A stretch of DNA of 64,000 bases from positions 1 through 64,000 of the forward strand of contig RSEH01000077.1 of assembly GCA_006503475.1 (NCBI GenBank), in the 5' to 3' direction. Of this stretch, positions 20,798 through 31,841 are shown piece by piece. The notes beneath the pieces are model-generated. The model was not told the DNA's origin. It saw nothing but the letters and a program-made list of their open reading frames with translations, and ran no database searches. The DNA comes from Stentor roeselii. Taxonomy: Eukaryota; Ciliophora; Heterotrichea; Heterotrichida; Stentoridae. Each line of letters begins with the position of its first letter. Position 1 is the stretch's first letter. Made by a program: the position numbers and the translations under genes.

Positions 20798-20859
20798 TTC
20801 ATGTTGTTTTTGGACGTTGATGGTTTTTATGGTTTGGAGTATTTCATGTTGTTTTTGGA
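20798..20859. repeat. pair of 18-bp direct repeats
   Basis: TTTCATGTTGTTTTTGGA occurs at 20798-20815 and again at 20842-20859, in the upstream flank of the giant leftward gene. It could be a local duplication or paired protein-binding sites. Confidence 0.6.
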
Positions 20860-20946
20860 ATGTTTTAATATTTATGATTAAAGTGCAGTTCAACTGAAAC
20901 TTTGAGAAACTTAATAAAAATCTAAAAAATCTCTAATATAAATTAT

Positions 20947-21684
20947 CTAAAGTGAGAAATTTCTTAATCTATTCAGATTTTCTTTAAGACTTTTCCTAAT
21001 CTCAATAGTTTTCGACAAGTCCTCAATCAATTCATTTTCCTGCTCCTCTAAATTATCAATCCTTTCATAAGCCTGACTTTCAATCCTCCTTTCTTCCTGA
21101 ATTTCTCGAGTATACCTTGCCCTAATAACTCCTTCATGATGTCTCTGATTGGCACATCTTTCCCTTAAACTTTTGACATAACCAGTCTTAAGTCTTTTAC
21201 AGTTTCCAGTTTTTTTCTGCATTTCTTCATCTTTGTTAAGACTGACTTCTTCAAGCCACTTCTGAGTCAGTTGTTTTTTCATTTGCACCCAATTTTGTTT
21301 TTCCTTCAACAAGCTTTCATTGAACTCCTTAATCTTCCTTTTTCTGTCTTCTCTCGACTTTTTATTCAAAATTTTCCTCATTTCGAGGTTGTCGTTGTTG
21401 AGTTGGGTAAATCGTCGCTTTTGAGCGATTTGATTATTTTTGTCGTTTATTCTTTGCTGTTCTTTTTCGATCTCTGATTTGAGTTTCTCGATGTCTTGCT
21501 GGGCTTTTGATTTGATCTTTTCTAACTGACTCACTCGGTTTGACATGACTTGCAAATGGTCTGTTGCTTGTTTTCTTGAGTAAAAAGCTTGAAGCTTTTC
21601 ACTTTTAGGAGAACGGGATGATGTTGAAGGCATTGAGAGACTTAAACTGTTTGACTCGTGAACGCAGGTTAATTCGGCATTCAT
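20947..21684 (-). CDS. coiled-coil protein of unknown function
   Basis: A 245-codon frame. After about 40 Ser-rich residues, nearly the whole chain is predicted coiled coil (VSQLEKIKSKAQQDIEKLKS and similar heptads to the end). Basic residues dominate the middle and acidic ones the last third. There is no membrane segment or enzyme motif. It lies in tandem with the giant coiled-coil gene and both may be cytoskeletal, but that is only context. Confidence 0.7.
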   Translation of the reverse strand: MNAELTCVHESNSLSLSMPSTSSRSPKSEKLQAFYSRKQATDHLQVMSNRVSQLEKIKSKAQQDIEKLKSEIEKEQQRINDKNNQIAQKRRFTQLNNDNLEMRKILNKKSREDRKRKIKEFNESLLKEKQNWVQMKKQLTQKWLEEVSLNKDEEMQKKTGNCKRLKTGYVKSLRERCANQRHHEGVIRARYTREIQEERRIESQAYERIDNLEEQENELIEDLSKTIEIRKSLKENLNRLRNFSL

Positions 21685-21903
21685 TGTTAATTAATTGCAT
21701 TTTTAAGAAATTGAGAAAAGAGGATTATCGAAGGTTTTGTCTTATGAAGGGAAGGAGGTCAGACTGGCTTTTTCTTTTTTTTCTTGATTTTAAGGAAGTT
21801 TGAAGGGATAAGAGAGTTATTTAATGAATCATTAGGAATATTAAAGTTTTATATCTTGATTATTCATCAAGTCTTCTTTATTATATAGTCTTAACTAATT
21901 GAT

Positions 21904-23109
21904 TTAATGAAAATCATGAGGATTATAAGGAATTTCTGCAAATAATTCTGATTTTATTGGTCTAGAAGGCTCGATAATTTCTTGCTTTAAGTCAATATTT
22001 TCAAGTTTCGAATTGAGTTTCTTGATTTCAGCTATCAACTTTTTTTCCTCATCGTCATAAACCAAAGGCGGCTTCGCGTTTTTTTTCCCTTTATTAGCAT
22101 CAAGAGTTTCATTAGTAAAGTTAACATTTCTCTGCAACCTATCAAGAATCTCAAAAAACTCAGTCCTCAATTCATTATTCCAATCAGCATTAACATTTTG
22201 AACTTTTTTCTTAAAAACCTGTAACTTTTTCTTATATTCATTGAAAACCTTGCTTTTCTGTCCCTTTTGTTTCAACTTTTCAAACTGATTTTTAACATTT
22301 TCAATATTTTGTCCACTAATAATAGAAACATTATTGAAAACTCCTTCATAATTCACATTTTTATCCTCCATGGACTTAAGCATTTTTTCTAAAATAAGTG
22401 CAGTTCCCTTAGGAAAAGGTGCCGCGTTTCCCTCTTTCCTTTTCGCTTCATACAAAACTTTCAGCTCATCAAGAGCATTTTTAAAAGCGACGTCAAGATG
22501 ACCAATATCAGTTTCAGGTTTTTTCTGAAATTCAATTTTTGGAGTCTCATTTTTTTCTTTTTGTTTTTTTGGAGTTTTCGGCTGAGATTTTTGATTTTTT
22601 TTCCCGAAGATTTTTTCAGCTTCTTCTTTAGAAATAACTGAAAATCCTTGATTTAAAGACTTTTGAAAGTCATTTTCTTCTGCTGGGTTGTTTTGTACGA
22701 GATCAGTGTCGTCAATGAAGTGATCGCTAAGGTCATAGTAAAGTTCGCAACTGTCTTCACTTGACTCTGAGTCTTCTTCAGGGTTTTCAGGAAGTGCGAT
22801 GAGGTTGTCGATGTCTTCTGAAACCTTTCTTTTTTTTTTCGGGTCGCTTTTATGTTTGCCGATTTGTTCACGAAGAGCGAGTTGTCCATACTTGTCAAGT
22901 CTTTCAATAATCCTCTGCATAAAAGCCGGATAGGAAAAATTTTCAGACTCGGACTCTTCAAAGGAAGACTCAACGTCTTCAATTCCATTTTCCTGAAGAA
23001 AGCCGTCAAATAAGTCCTTATAAGAAACTTCTCTTTTATCAGGCAATGAAAAAAAAATACGTGGCTGGGGCAAGGAAGGTGCCTGCAAAGCAGGTTCTTG
23101 ATTTTCCAT
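21904..23109 (-). CDS. Hpc2/ubinuclein-family histone chaperone subunit
   Basis: A 401-codon frame starting MENQEPALQAPSLPQ. Residues about 122-145 (CELYYDLSDHFIDDTDLVQ) match the Hpc2-related domain, whose acidic/aromatic core binds the HIRA scaffold in yeast Hpc2 and animal ubinuclein (UBN1/2). Near residues 88-96 there is a textbook SV40-type nuclear localisation signal, PKKKRKV. A basic linker (about 185-215) leads to a helical middle domain at about 220-350, in the place of the ubinuclein middle domain. The inferred role is replication-independent deposition of histone H3.3-type variants with HIRA. The gene is divergent from the Hook-like gene with only 54 nt between the two start codons. 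Confidence 0.85.
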   Translation of the reverse strand: MENQEPALQAPSLPQPRIFFSLPDKREVSYKDLFDGFLQENGIEDVESSFEESESENFSYPAFMQRIIERLDKYGQLALREQIGKHKSDPKKKRKVSEDIDNLIALPENPEEDSESSEDSCELYYDLSDHFIDDTDLVQNNPAEENDFQKSLNQGFSVISKEEAEKIFGKKNQKSQPKTPKKQKEKNETPKIEFQKKPETDIGHLDVAFKNALDELKVLYEAKRKEGNAAPFPKGTALILEKMLKSMEDKNVNYEGVFNNVSIISGQNIENVKNQFEKLKQKGQKSKVFNEYKKKLQVFKKKVQNVNADWNNELRTEFFEILDRLQRNVNFTNETLDANKGKKNAKPPLVYDDEEKKLIAEIKKLNSKLENIDLKQEIIEPSRPIKSELFAEIPYNPHDFH

Positions 23110-23163
23110 ATTTAATAAATATCTGAGTCTTCAGATCGCTAGCGACAACTCGATAGTGATTAA

Positions 23164-25287
23164 ATGTCATTAGAAGAACTCAAGTTTCTATTCTGTTGGG
23201 TAAAAAAACAAGCACCTGATAATGATGAGTTGAAATGGGTTTCAAGTCCTGATATTCAAATTCCAATCATCTGGGAATTCATCGAATCTTGCCATTCAGG
23301 CGAGTTTTTCCTGAAGATTCTGATGAACGTGTAAGAAAAACTTAGAGACCCTTCTTATTTTTTTTTACCTTGTTCAGGAGATCTGGTCCATTCCATGTTT
23401 AAACAAATCAAGAAGTTCTTAAATGATCATTTTTGTGTACCTGAAAATATGCTTGGAAGACTTAATATGAATTTTAATGATGAGATGGCCAAATGGGAAC
23501 TTTGTGAACTTATTTTTTTTATTAGCTTTCTTTGCAGGTCTGATTGTGATGGGGTTTTAGAAGATATTCATCAACTTCAAGAAGGATTTACTCTTGCTTT
23601 GAAAATTTCTCTTGGGATTATTATGAGAACTCTTGGAAAGATGAAAATTATGGGGAATGGATTTTTTGAGGTTCAAAGTCGGCCTGTTGTTAATTTTACG
23701 GAGTTTTCAAGCTCGAAAAAAAGAAGGCAGGAGGAATTGTTGAAGGAGAATAATGATCAGAGGTCATTTATTCATGATTTGAAGGGGAAGAATAAAGCTC
23801 TTGAAGAGGAAATTATGAATTTGAAAAATTCTTCTGGTGTTTCTGAGTTTCTTGATGAAAATTCTGACTCGAAGTATCTGAATAAAATTTATATGCTGGA
23901 AAAAAGAGTTAATAAGAGTCAAGACCTAATCGATGACAAAAATCGAGAAATAATAACTCTTAAAAAAGAAAACGAAAAACTCCAAGATTCAATCGAAGAC
24001 AATCTAATGACAATAAAAAAATACGAATCCCAACTTCTAAAATCCCAAGAAATCAACAAAAAAGCTGAAAAGCTTTCAATCCTCGAAGAAAAACTAAAAA
24101 CCTACGAAAAGAAACTTCAAGACGCCTACCTCGATAAAGACTGTTTAATGCTCGAAATGAATAAAAATCGCAGAAACAACAAAAACATAAAAATAATCGA
24201 AGATCAACTTTCTTCCGAAATAGAAGAAAACTCAGTCCTCACCCGTAAACTTTCAGAAATAACAAAAAAATTCGAAGTCCTAAGCAAAGCTCACAACGAG
24301 TCCTTGCTACAAAAAAAGCTTTTAGAAGACTCTTTATTCCTGGCAGACAACCAGTCATCAGCAAGTGTTTCCAACTTTTCTCAGATTCCAAGTTTAGAAC
24401 TAGAGGAACTTCAAGTGAAAAACTCATCTCTTGAAAGAGAACTTGCGAGATTAAAACTTGAAAATAAAGAACTTGAGTCACAATTAGAGCTTCATCAACA
24501 ATTGAAGTCTTTTGGTACCAGTTCTGAGGCAATTGTTTTGAAGTACTCAAGACTTGAATGTGAATTTTTAGAAGCTCGAATTAATTTTTCTACCAAGATG
24601 GAGAGTCTTAATAGCCAAGTCTCTGAATATAAAAATTTACTTCTTGAAGCCAATCATTCAAAAGACCTCACATTTGTTGAAAATAATGAATTGAAGGAAA
24701 AAAACACCATTCTTGAAAAGCAAACTAATGAAAACACTCAAATTGTCACAAGGTTAAGACAAGAAAATGTGAAACTCAGAGAAAATATCGACAGGTTGAA
24801 AGTTAACCTTGAACTAGATGCTGCGAAAAAAGAAAACAATGAACTGAAAAAGGAAATTTCTAAGTTAAAAGGCGATATCTCTGAAAACTTCCAGACGAAT
24901 CTTTCTTTAAGGACTGAAAACAAGTTTTTATATGACCAGCTGGAAATGTTTAAAAATGCGACAGTCGCTGTAAACCAAAGCAGTTCAGAAATAGTGAAAA
25001 CTGATTGTTTGCCTCTTAATGATATTGTAAAAAATATTTAGATTTCCTGCTTGCAACGCATGATTGACTTTGATGACTTGAAATTTAAACTCGTTGATTA
25101 TATATTCGAATTAAAAAAAACTAATAAAGTTGTCAGTCTTGAGTCTCAACAGATGTTAGAAAAAATCAACTTAGAAAAAAATAAACTTTCATTAGAACTT
25201 CAAGAAGAATCTAAAAGACGATTCGAAGCCGAAAGGAAAAATTTTGCATTTTTGAAACAATTGCGACATTATGAAGAGTTAAGATAA
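23164..25287 (+). CDS. Hook-like protein: N-terminal Hook/CH-type domain plus long coiled coil (3 exons)
   Basis: The ATG at 23164 starts MSLEELKFLFCWVKKQAP. Two 15-nt introns (23331-23345 and 25027-25041) link three frames into about 697 residues. Residues 1-165 are helical with conserved Trp and Leu spacing (IPIIWEFIESCHSGEFFL, then ALKISLGIIMRTLGKM), resembling the N-terminal CH-related domain of Hook/CCDC88 dynein adaptors. Residues about 190-690 are an almost continuous coiled coil. Hook proteins link cargo to dynein and dynactin, so a transport role on microtubules is inferred. The last exon encodes only the end of the coiled coil. The gene ends 7 nt from the convergent MMTAG2 homologue. 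Confidence 0.8.
23331..23345 (+). other. 15-nt intron 1 of the Hook-like gene
   Basis: GTAAGAAAAACTTAG, A at position 10. Splicing joins ILMNV to DPSYFFLPCSGDLVHSM. Confidence 0.93.
25027..25041 (+). other. 15-nt intron 2 of the Hook-like gene
   Basis: GTAAAAAATATTTAG ends with the in-frame TAG. Splicing joins LPLNDI to ISCLQRMIDFDDLK and keeps the coiled coil going. Confidence 0.92.
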
Positions 25288-25294
25288 AACTAGT

Positions 25295-25774
25295 CTAAAA
25301 TTTATCATGACGTTGTTTTTTATGTCTTTTGTATGTTTTATACAAACTTTTTCTTTCCTCTGAATCTTTTTCCTCAGGTTCAGGTTCATTTTCAACTCGA
25401 GGTTTGAATCCAAGTCCTTCTTTTCGAAGTCCGAGATCAGTTTTTTCTTCTTTTTTAAGCATTTGGATTTTATCCTTATCAGAAAGAGAATTTTTTTGTC
25501 TAGTTTTCTTTTTTTCCGTGATTCCCAAGGCTTGTTTGATGTTGTCAAGATCCTGTTTCCTGACATCGTCCATGTTATCGACTTGTCTGTCTTCAGTAGA
25601 TTCATTTTTAGTCCACCAGTCGCGTTTTCTCCACCTGCCGCCCTTATCAAGGTATCCTAAGCTCAAGGTACTTCCAAGATAACATTCTCTGTCCCTATAC
25701 GACATCGCCCTGACATCTTCCCAAGAGAAAAGTCCTCTGCCGCCTCTGTTCCCTTCACGAATAGGAGTAAACAT
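25295..25774 (-). CDS. MMTAG2 (multiple myeloma tumour-associated protein 2) homologue
   Basis: A 159-codon frame starting MFTPIREGNRGGRGLFSWED. The first 60 residues match the conserved N-terminal domain of animal MMTAG2 (C1orf35): MF..R.G.RGG...F.WEDV followed by RE.YLG, then a GRW..RDWW motif where the animal protein has GRWQKGRDLTWY. The middle holds a helical KQALGI segment and the tail is Lys/Glu-rich (YKRHKKQRHDKF), as in animals. The family function is poorly defined; the animal protein is nuclear/nucleolar. The ATG is preceded by GCTATAA. Confidence 0.85.
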   Translation of the reverse strand: MFTPIREGNRGGRGLFSWEDVRAMSYRDRECYLGSTLSLGYLDKGGRWRKRDWWTKNESTEDRQVDNMDDVRKQDLDNIKQALGITEKKKTRQKNSLSDKDKIQMLKKEEKTDLGLRKEGLGFKPRVENEPEPEEKDSEERKSLYKTYKRHKKQRHDKF

Positions 25775-25802
25775 TTATAGCTTAATGAAAATTCAATTTT
25801 CA

Positions 25803-26657
25803 CTAATTAATGATTTTAGAATAACTATTTCCATGTTTTGTTGAAGAGATCTGCTGAGTTGGAAGATGGAATTCGACTGGAATTTCTATTGTTTTGAACT
25901 CGATTTTTTTGTAGTTTGGGTCTTCGAGTTTCTCTTTTATTGAGTTGAAAGAGTGAAAAGTGGGACGAATGAAAGATCCATCAGGTTTTTTTATTGAGAA
26001 TAAGGTTAAAGATGAACCGTTTAGAACTCCAACAAATGAAGACTTTTTTGATGTGTCACTTTCGTCATCGTGTTCATTTTTTAAGTCTTTTAGATCTTCT
26101 TTCTTGGAAGTTTCGAAAAAATTCTGAAAGAAGGGTGAAAACCTTTCATTGTAAAATTTTTTATGTCTAAAAATAAGTGAATCTTCTGTTGTTTTAAGAG
26201 ATTTGAAATTTTTCTTTAAACTTAAGAATTTTTTTTCAGATGATTTTTCGATGTACACAGAAATTCTAAAGCGAAATTTAAAGAAAAAGTAATTGAATTG
26301 TTCCTGGGTCACTGTATCATAAATGTAAATTTCTGCATTTAAAACTTTAGAAAGATGTTCTAAATCTTTAAAAGATTCTGAAATTTCTTCAAGTTCCTGA
26401 AAGTATCGCGAATCATTTAAAAAATCTTGAATTTGGTTAAAATCAAGCTCGTTCTTTACCCTAATTAAATTTGAAATAAACCCTTCTTGAAGTTTTATAC
26501 GTAGGAGACTATCTTAAACTTACTGAGTAAGCAAAAAGATCTCAATCGACAAGTTTTTATCCCTGTTTTCAAAAGTTTTTACAATGATCTCATCTACAGC
26601 ACATTCCTCTGCACTTTTGAATACTTTAGGATTAGTTCTACCTTGAAATTGCTTCAT
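25803..26657 (-). CDS. unrecognised 279-residue protein (2 exons)
   Basis: The ATG at 26657-26655 begins MKQFQGRTNPKVFKSAEECA. A 15-nt intron (26509-26523) joins the first 134 nt to the long frame; the product is about 279 residues. It is mostly helical and charged, with one segment, LEHLSKVLNAEIYIYD, that looks like a helix-strand core. No known motif is seen. The next gene upstream (26664-27509) has a similarly placed LEMISEELNTKITIVE, so the two may be diverged tandem copies. The start codon lies 6 nt after the neighbour's TGA, and that spacer is TTATAA. Confidence 0.75.
26509..26523 (-). other. 15-nt intron
   Basis: Sense GTAAGTTTAAGATAG, A at position 10. Joins IEIFLLT to HLLRIKLQEGFISN. 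Confidence 0.9.
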
Positions 26658-26663
26658 TTATAA

Positions 26664-27509
26664 TCATTTAAAGTCTAATTTATTAAAAAAGTCTGAAATT
26701 TTAGAGGGTTTTAGAATCTGAGGAAGGTTGTAGTTGTTTAATGAGGTGTTTGAAGGAGTGCCAGATATTGAAGAATCTTGCTCTAAAATAACAGGATCCA
26801 GTTTTTCATCATTTGACAAAATGATAGATGAGTTAAGGAAAAACTTTGCAAACATTTCAGTGTCGAGAGGAAGATTATATCTTGATTTAATCCCTATTAA
26901 AAGTTTGTTGATTTCTTCTATATTTGGTGACTTTAATGTTTTTAAAGCTTGATTATTATTGATCAACTTGTTTATTGAGATAACCAAAAGTTGTAATATT
27001 TTAGGTTGTTGAGGCAGTTGTAAACGTGGCTGCTCTACTGTCAAGACTTCGTAAATATTTTGTCTTAAGTAAATATTGGTTAATATTGAGTTAAAGTGTT
27101 TTTCTTTACTGATTTCGTGGGTTTTTGATACTTCGACTATGGTGATTTTTGTATTTAGCTCTTCTGAGATCATCTCAAGTGAGTCGAAAGCATCTGTAAA
27201 AATTTTGATTTCATTTGAGTAATCAGATTTATCAAATTTTTCTGAGATCTGTGCTTCGAATTCATTACTTTCGTCTTTAGCTTGCTTATCAAGCAAATCG
27301 ACAATTTCGTTTATAACATTTAAATTCAAATGACTTGCACTTTCGAGCTTTCGGGATAAGAAGTGAAGGGTAAACTCGGGGGTCATTCGAATGGAACAAA
27401 TAGAATAAATATAACAGTCGAGAACTGCTTCTTTTACGTTGTCCCAATATCGACCCTGAGGAGAAAACCCACTTTTTTCTAAATCGTGATATGATGTGAT
27501 CTTTTCCAT
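26664..27509 (-). CDS. unrecognised 281-residue helical protein, possible paralogue of its downstream neighbour
   Basis: The frame starts MEKITSYHDLEKSGFSPQGR at an ATG preceded by CTATAAAGGTA. Helical segments with Cys and Ile-rich cores (AVLDCYIYSICSIRM) lead to the LEMISEELNTKITIVE element shared in style with the downstream gene. The last 60 residues are Ser/Asn-rich and probably disordered. It ends with TGA at 26666-26664. No enzyme motif, membrane segment or signal peptide is visible. Confidence 0.72.
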   Translation of the reverse strand: MEKITSYHDLEKSGFSPQGRYWDNVKEAVLDCYIYSICSIRMTPEFTLHFLSRKLESASHLNLNVINEIVDLLDKQAKDESNEFEAQISEKFDKSDYSNEIKIFTDAFDSLEMISEELNTKITIVEVSKTHEISKEKHFNSILTNIYLRQNIYEVLTVEQPRLQLPQQPKILQLLVISINKLINNNQALKTLKSPNIEEINKLLIGIKSRYNLPLDTEMFAKFFLNSSIILSNDEKLDPVILEQDSSISGTPSNTSLNNYNLPQILKPSKISDFFNKLDFK

Positions 27510-27776
27510 TACCTTTATAGATCATTTAGTTATTAGAATGCTAAATAGATCTCTTTTTTAAGAAAGCTTCATTAATTATCAAATGAAAGTTGAATCAAAG
27601 TACTTAAAATTCTAAGAAATTGATAATTTTCTTGCAAAAATACTTACAACAACTGAGATCATTCAATATATCTAATTATAATAAAAATTATAATTTTGAT
27701 ATTGAATCTGATTATTATCTAAAGAATAACCTACCTCAACCAACCTCTACTCATTAATCTTAATAATTCTAATTAA

Positions 27777-30700
27777 TCATTTTCTAGTTCCTCCTATCAA
27801 AGACCCAATGACCGAGGGAGCAATCATAATAAACATATAACAACAAAAAACACAACAAAAGGCACAACATATCTTTCCCTTAAAAGCAGGTCCACAAACC
27901 TGGTTTATCAATTTAAAAGGATTCAAACTCCATTCAAACCTTCCTCTAGGATCATCCAAAAACGGGTCAATATTCGGTTCTTCCCTTCCATCTCCAACAG
28001 GACAAGCATCAGCATCATTTTTCGGAATCAATTCAAAACTGATCTGAACTTTTCCAGCACTTTCCTTTTCCCCATCTTTATTCCTGAAGCATTCAACCCA
28101 GAACTTATCAGGATCTTGTTTTTCAAACAAATGGAATTCTTTATCGACCCCTCTCATCATGATTCTTTTGTTTCTATCAAAGCAGTCTCTTGCTAGTTCT
28201 CTGAAGTAAAAACTAGCGGAGCCGATGAAATCATTTGCAGAAAAAACATCTCTGTCCCAGATCTGCACATCGATTAAGTAGTCCTCAGCAGGAAGTGTCA
28301 GAGGAAATTTCATTCTCCAGTTAAATTGTCCGTTTCCGTCACGACAACGATAGTGAGTGTCGGTTTCTTTTGCAGGTAAGTTGTTTATTGAGGCTCTTAT
28401 GTATAAGTCGCTGGTGTCTTCGATGTCGTAACTTTCTACGTCTTTTGTTTGCCAGATTATTAGTCTTGCTTCGAATTCGACTGGAGGACGAGGAGTGATG
28501 TCGAGAGCTTCGGGCATTCCGCTTGGGTTGTGGATTTCAAGCCACATTAATATCGACCCTTGAACCACATTCGTCGACTTAATATAAAGATTCCTCTTTT
28601 CAATCGGCTTTTCTTTAAGCCTTCTCCAGGAGTTAGAAAAATACCGATCTTCTAAATCAATAATCGTTTCCCCAATCTTATCATCCTTCACAAGATTATC
28701 CCTATCCCAAATCTGTATTTTCAATCGACTTGCTCCAGGAAGAGTAGTAAGTATATCAAAAGACTTAAGAAACTTCGGATTAGGTTGATCCTGCTGAAAG
28801 TTGTCACTATCATTAATGACCTTTCCCGCTAATTTGATTTTAATATAAGGATCTGAGTGACTTTTTAAGTCTTTTTGTGCAAGATTTTTGCACTCAACGA
28901 CGTAAACCCTAACAACGACCTGGTTTTTTTTAAGAAGTAAAGACCTGATATCAGAGAAGTTTTCATATTCGTAATCAGACAGGTCTCGAGTGTGTTCATC
29001 TTGATTTTTTAGTTTTTTTACTTTTTCTTCTTGTTGAAGTTGCTTTTCCGTCTTAGTGACTCGAATAATCGCTTTGAAAAGGCCGACGTTTTTTACTGTG
29101 TATTCACTTATCACGTCTTCTTTGTTCTTAAATGACAAAAAGGTAGAAAGCCAGGAGTCTTCTTCTCTTTTGACTCCTCTTTTTATATGAAAAGTGTCAA
29201 ATGGAGACTTTTCAATGTAATCAGATAGTTCCAGTTCACTTTCAAGGACAAATCGATAATGCATGATCTGGTCATCTTGAAATCGATTATACCCAAGTTT
29301 CATATAACTCGCAGGAATTTTCACACTTTCTTCCAGTCGACCAGTTTTCTTATTCCTTACAATTTTCGGATAAATCACAAAAGCGCCTTTTCGAGCTGCT
29401 AAAATAGAAGGTTTTTCAATAATTTCATTATTATCTGTATCTCCAATTCCTGTATGATTATGACTGTTGTCAAGTTTAAATGACTTGTTTAACCCGAACT
29501 TTAACAAACTGATTCTTTTCTTATGAAACAAGTCTCCAAGGTTTATCGTAAAAACTCCGATTTGAGGCTGAGATAAACCTTTAAACAAGTAATCATAAAC
29601 TATGCAAGTCAATGCAGGAGCGAATATCATGTCCTCTGGCATCCAGAAGTTAAATTTAATGACAGTGTTAATTGTTGGATTCGCTCCAGACTCCCCAGGT
29701 TGAGTTTCCACATTTCTTAAATTAATTTTTTCACTTGGGACCTGGATAGAGTTCATGTCAAATTTGATAAAAGCTTTGTTAACAGGAAGCCAGCCGACAG
29801 CAGGTGTCAAGTCTCGAAGTCCAATACAGTTTATTTCAGCAGTGGCTTCAAAACACTTCGGCTCAAGTGAATACCCAGGAAGGTTTTTTTTATCACTGAA
29901 CAAATTAACAGATGCGAGGATTTTTCCTCCTGAAAGTTTTCCAAAGCTGAGGTCTTTCCATTCAGGTCTTTTCGGTTCTCGAAGGTTGATATCGACATTA
30001 AGTAAAGGAAAAGTGCAGTATCCAAGAAGTTCATCTTTAGAGTTATCCCTATCTTTGACATAAACAATAATAGGAGGTAATTTTTCTGGGTTGTCAAAAG
30101 GGACGTCAAGTGTTAAGACACTATACCACATCGGGTTTAAAGTATTTTGAATCATTTCTGAACGATTTTCCTTCCCGTTGCAGTAAATCTCGATGTAAGG
30201 GTCTGACTGTCCGTCACTATCAGCTGCGGGAAGGTCTCTGCATTGATAGAGGTTGAAAAAAATACAGCTTTCTTGAGTTTTTTTGTAAGCTGGAGGCACT
30301 GGCGGAATGTGCCAGTTACCGTCTTTGTCTGACTCTTTGCCTGTGTATTTTCCGATGTAAAGCCGCAGTTGAACGAAGCCTCCGTCCCATTCATTTGAAA
30401 GGATTCCTAAAGAACGGTCTGGAAGAAGACTCACCCAACGAGCAGCTCCTCGAACGTTTTGGAAGTCAGAGGTGGGAAGACGGGCGAAACATATTCTGGA
30501 TTCGTTGTTTACGAGGTAAAGAAATACGTCACATAGATCTTTACTACCGTTTGGAACTTTTATTATCTTTTTAGGTAACTTTTCGTACCAGTCGCATTTA
30601 CGGAGAATTGACTTTTTAGAGGATGTTGACATTGTCGTGCCTCCCCAACAAACTGCCAAAGAATACTCTTCAAAAGCCTTCGAAAGTGCAACTCCAGAAA

Positions 30701-31841
30701 ATATATGAGCCCTGATTTCATATTCACTAATAGGATCAAAATTTTCATTAACATGCTGCACAATATGCTCAGTGCGAACATGTTGACACTTCAAAGCCGG
30801 TTTTTCACACTTAAAAAAATCAATTTTAATCAAAAGCCTTCCATGCCAACAAGAAGCAGTTTCAGGATTCGAGTTCATAGTCTTACAAAAATCCGTCTTT
30901 CCCTCCGCAGAGGCTCCATACAAGTTAAACCAAGCCAAATTTTTAAATTCCCCTTCTTGAACCTTATCAAATCCAAAAACAATAGACCCAGCCTCATCAG
31001 GTTCTTTAAACTTATCCTGGTCCATGACCTTAACCACAACTTTTTTCGATATATTCGGCATCATAACTGGCAAGTAAAGTTCTTCATACCACCCAACAGC
31101 GAACTTCGACTGATCAGCTTTAAGCACAGAAGTCTTTATTTTCCCTCCAGCGAAGTTAACTTCACAAAAAGCGTCAATAGTTTCATTGAAATAATCATCA
31201 AGTTTCGGAAGACCCTCCGCCTTGATAATCGTAACAATCATCTGAAAAGGCTTTAGAGAAATTTGTGGCGGTAGTAAAATTTCTGAATCTTTCACGTCTT
31301 CGAACTCGGGCTTCGCCAGGTCGACATCGTCGTCTCCTTCGTTTTGGACTGAAATTCCGAGTTTTATGTGACCGCGGATCTTTTGGAAGTCGGGAGAATC
31401 TGGGTTGCTTAAAGCGATCCATCGATGGACTATTGCGTGATTGGGCTGGTAGTAAAGATATGTCAGGTCAAATTCGAAGAGGCCGATGAGAGAATCTTTT
31501 TGGATAAATTTGTGATTTCGGACTTCTATTGAAACTTTGGAGTTTTCGATGTCGAGAATGGAGAGATTTGTTTGGGTGAAGAAAAAATGCTCACGCCAGT
31601 GGATTACTGAGGTAGAGGCTACTGTTTCTTTTGGTTTTGTGTACTTTTTTTGGTTGAATACTGTTAAAATCACCAGAGGGTCTAATGGGTCGCTTTTTAG
31701 GGATTACCTCTCGTCTTCACCTGATAAACCACGGGCTTCTTCTAGGAATATGTGAACTTGGTAGTCACCTTTTTGTACTTTTAAAGAGATTTTTTCACTT
31801 GGTTTTGCGTCTTCGAATATGGACACTTCTTGGTTTTTCAT
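27777..31841 (-). CDS. ferlin (multi-C2, tail-anchored membrane fusion protein), 2 exons
   Basis: The ATG at 31841-31839 opens a short exon; a 15-nt intron (31693-31707) inside the first C2 domain joins it to the main frame, giving about 1349 residues. At least five C2 domains can be picked out by their Ca2+-loop strings (SDPLDPLV in C2A, EGLPKLDDYF, AADSDGQSDPYIEIY, LKSHSDPYIKIK, IEDTSDLYIRA) plus more degenerate ones. A W-G-R-L-L string (SCWHGRLLIKIDF) recalls the FerB region. The end has the ferlin signature DDPRGRFEWSLNPFK, a Cys-rich stretch and one C-terminal membrane segment (MFIMIAPSVIGSLIG). Ferlins act in Ca2+-triggered vesicle fusion and membrane repair. In Stentor that would fit wound healing or exocytosis, but this is inference. 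Confidence 0.93.
31693..31707 (-). other. 15-nt intron in the first C2 domain of the ferlin
   Basis: Sense GTAATCCCTAAAAAG, A at position 10. Joins SGEDE to SDPLDPLVILTVF, restoring the Asp-rich C2 loop. Confidence 0.94.

Noticed and set aside
30705-31256. 183-codon rightward frame opposite the ferlin
   Set aside because: Antisense to conserved C2 domains; its sequence has no independent structure or start context.
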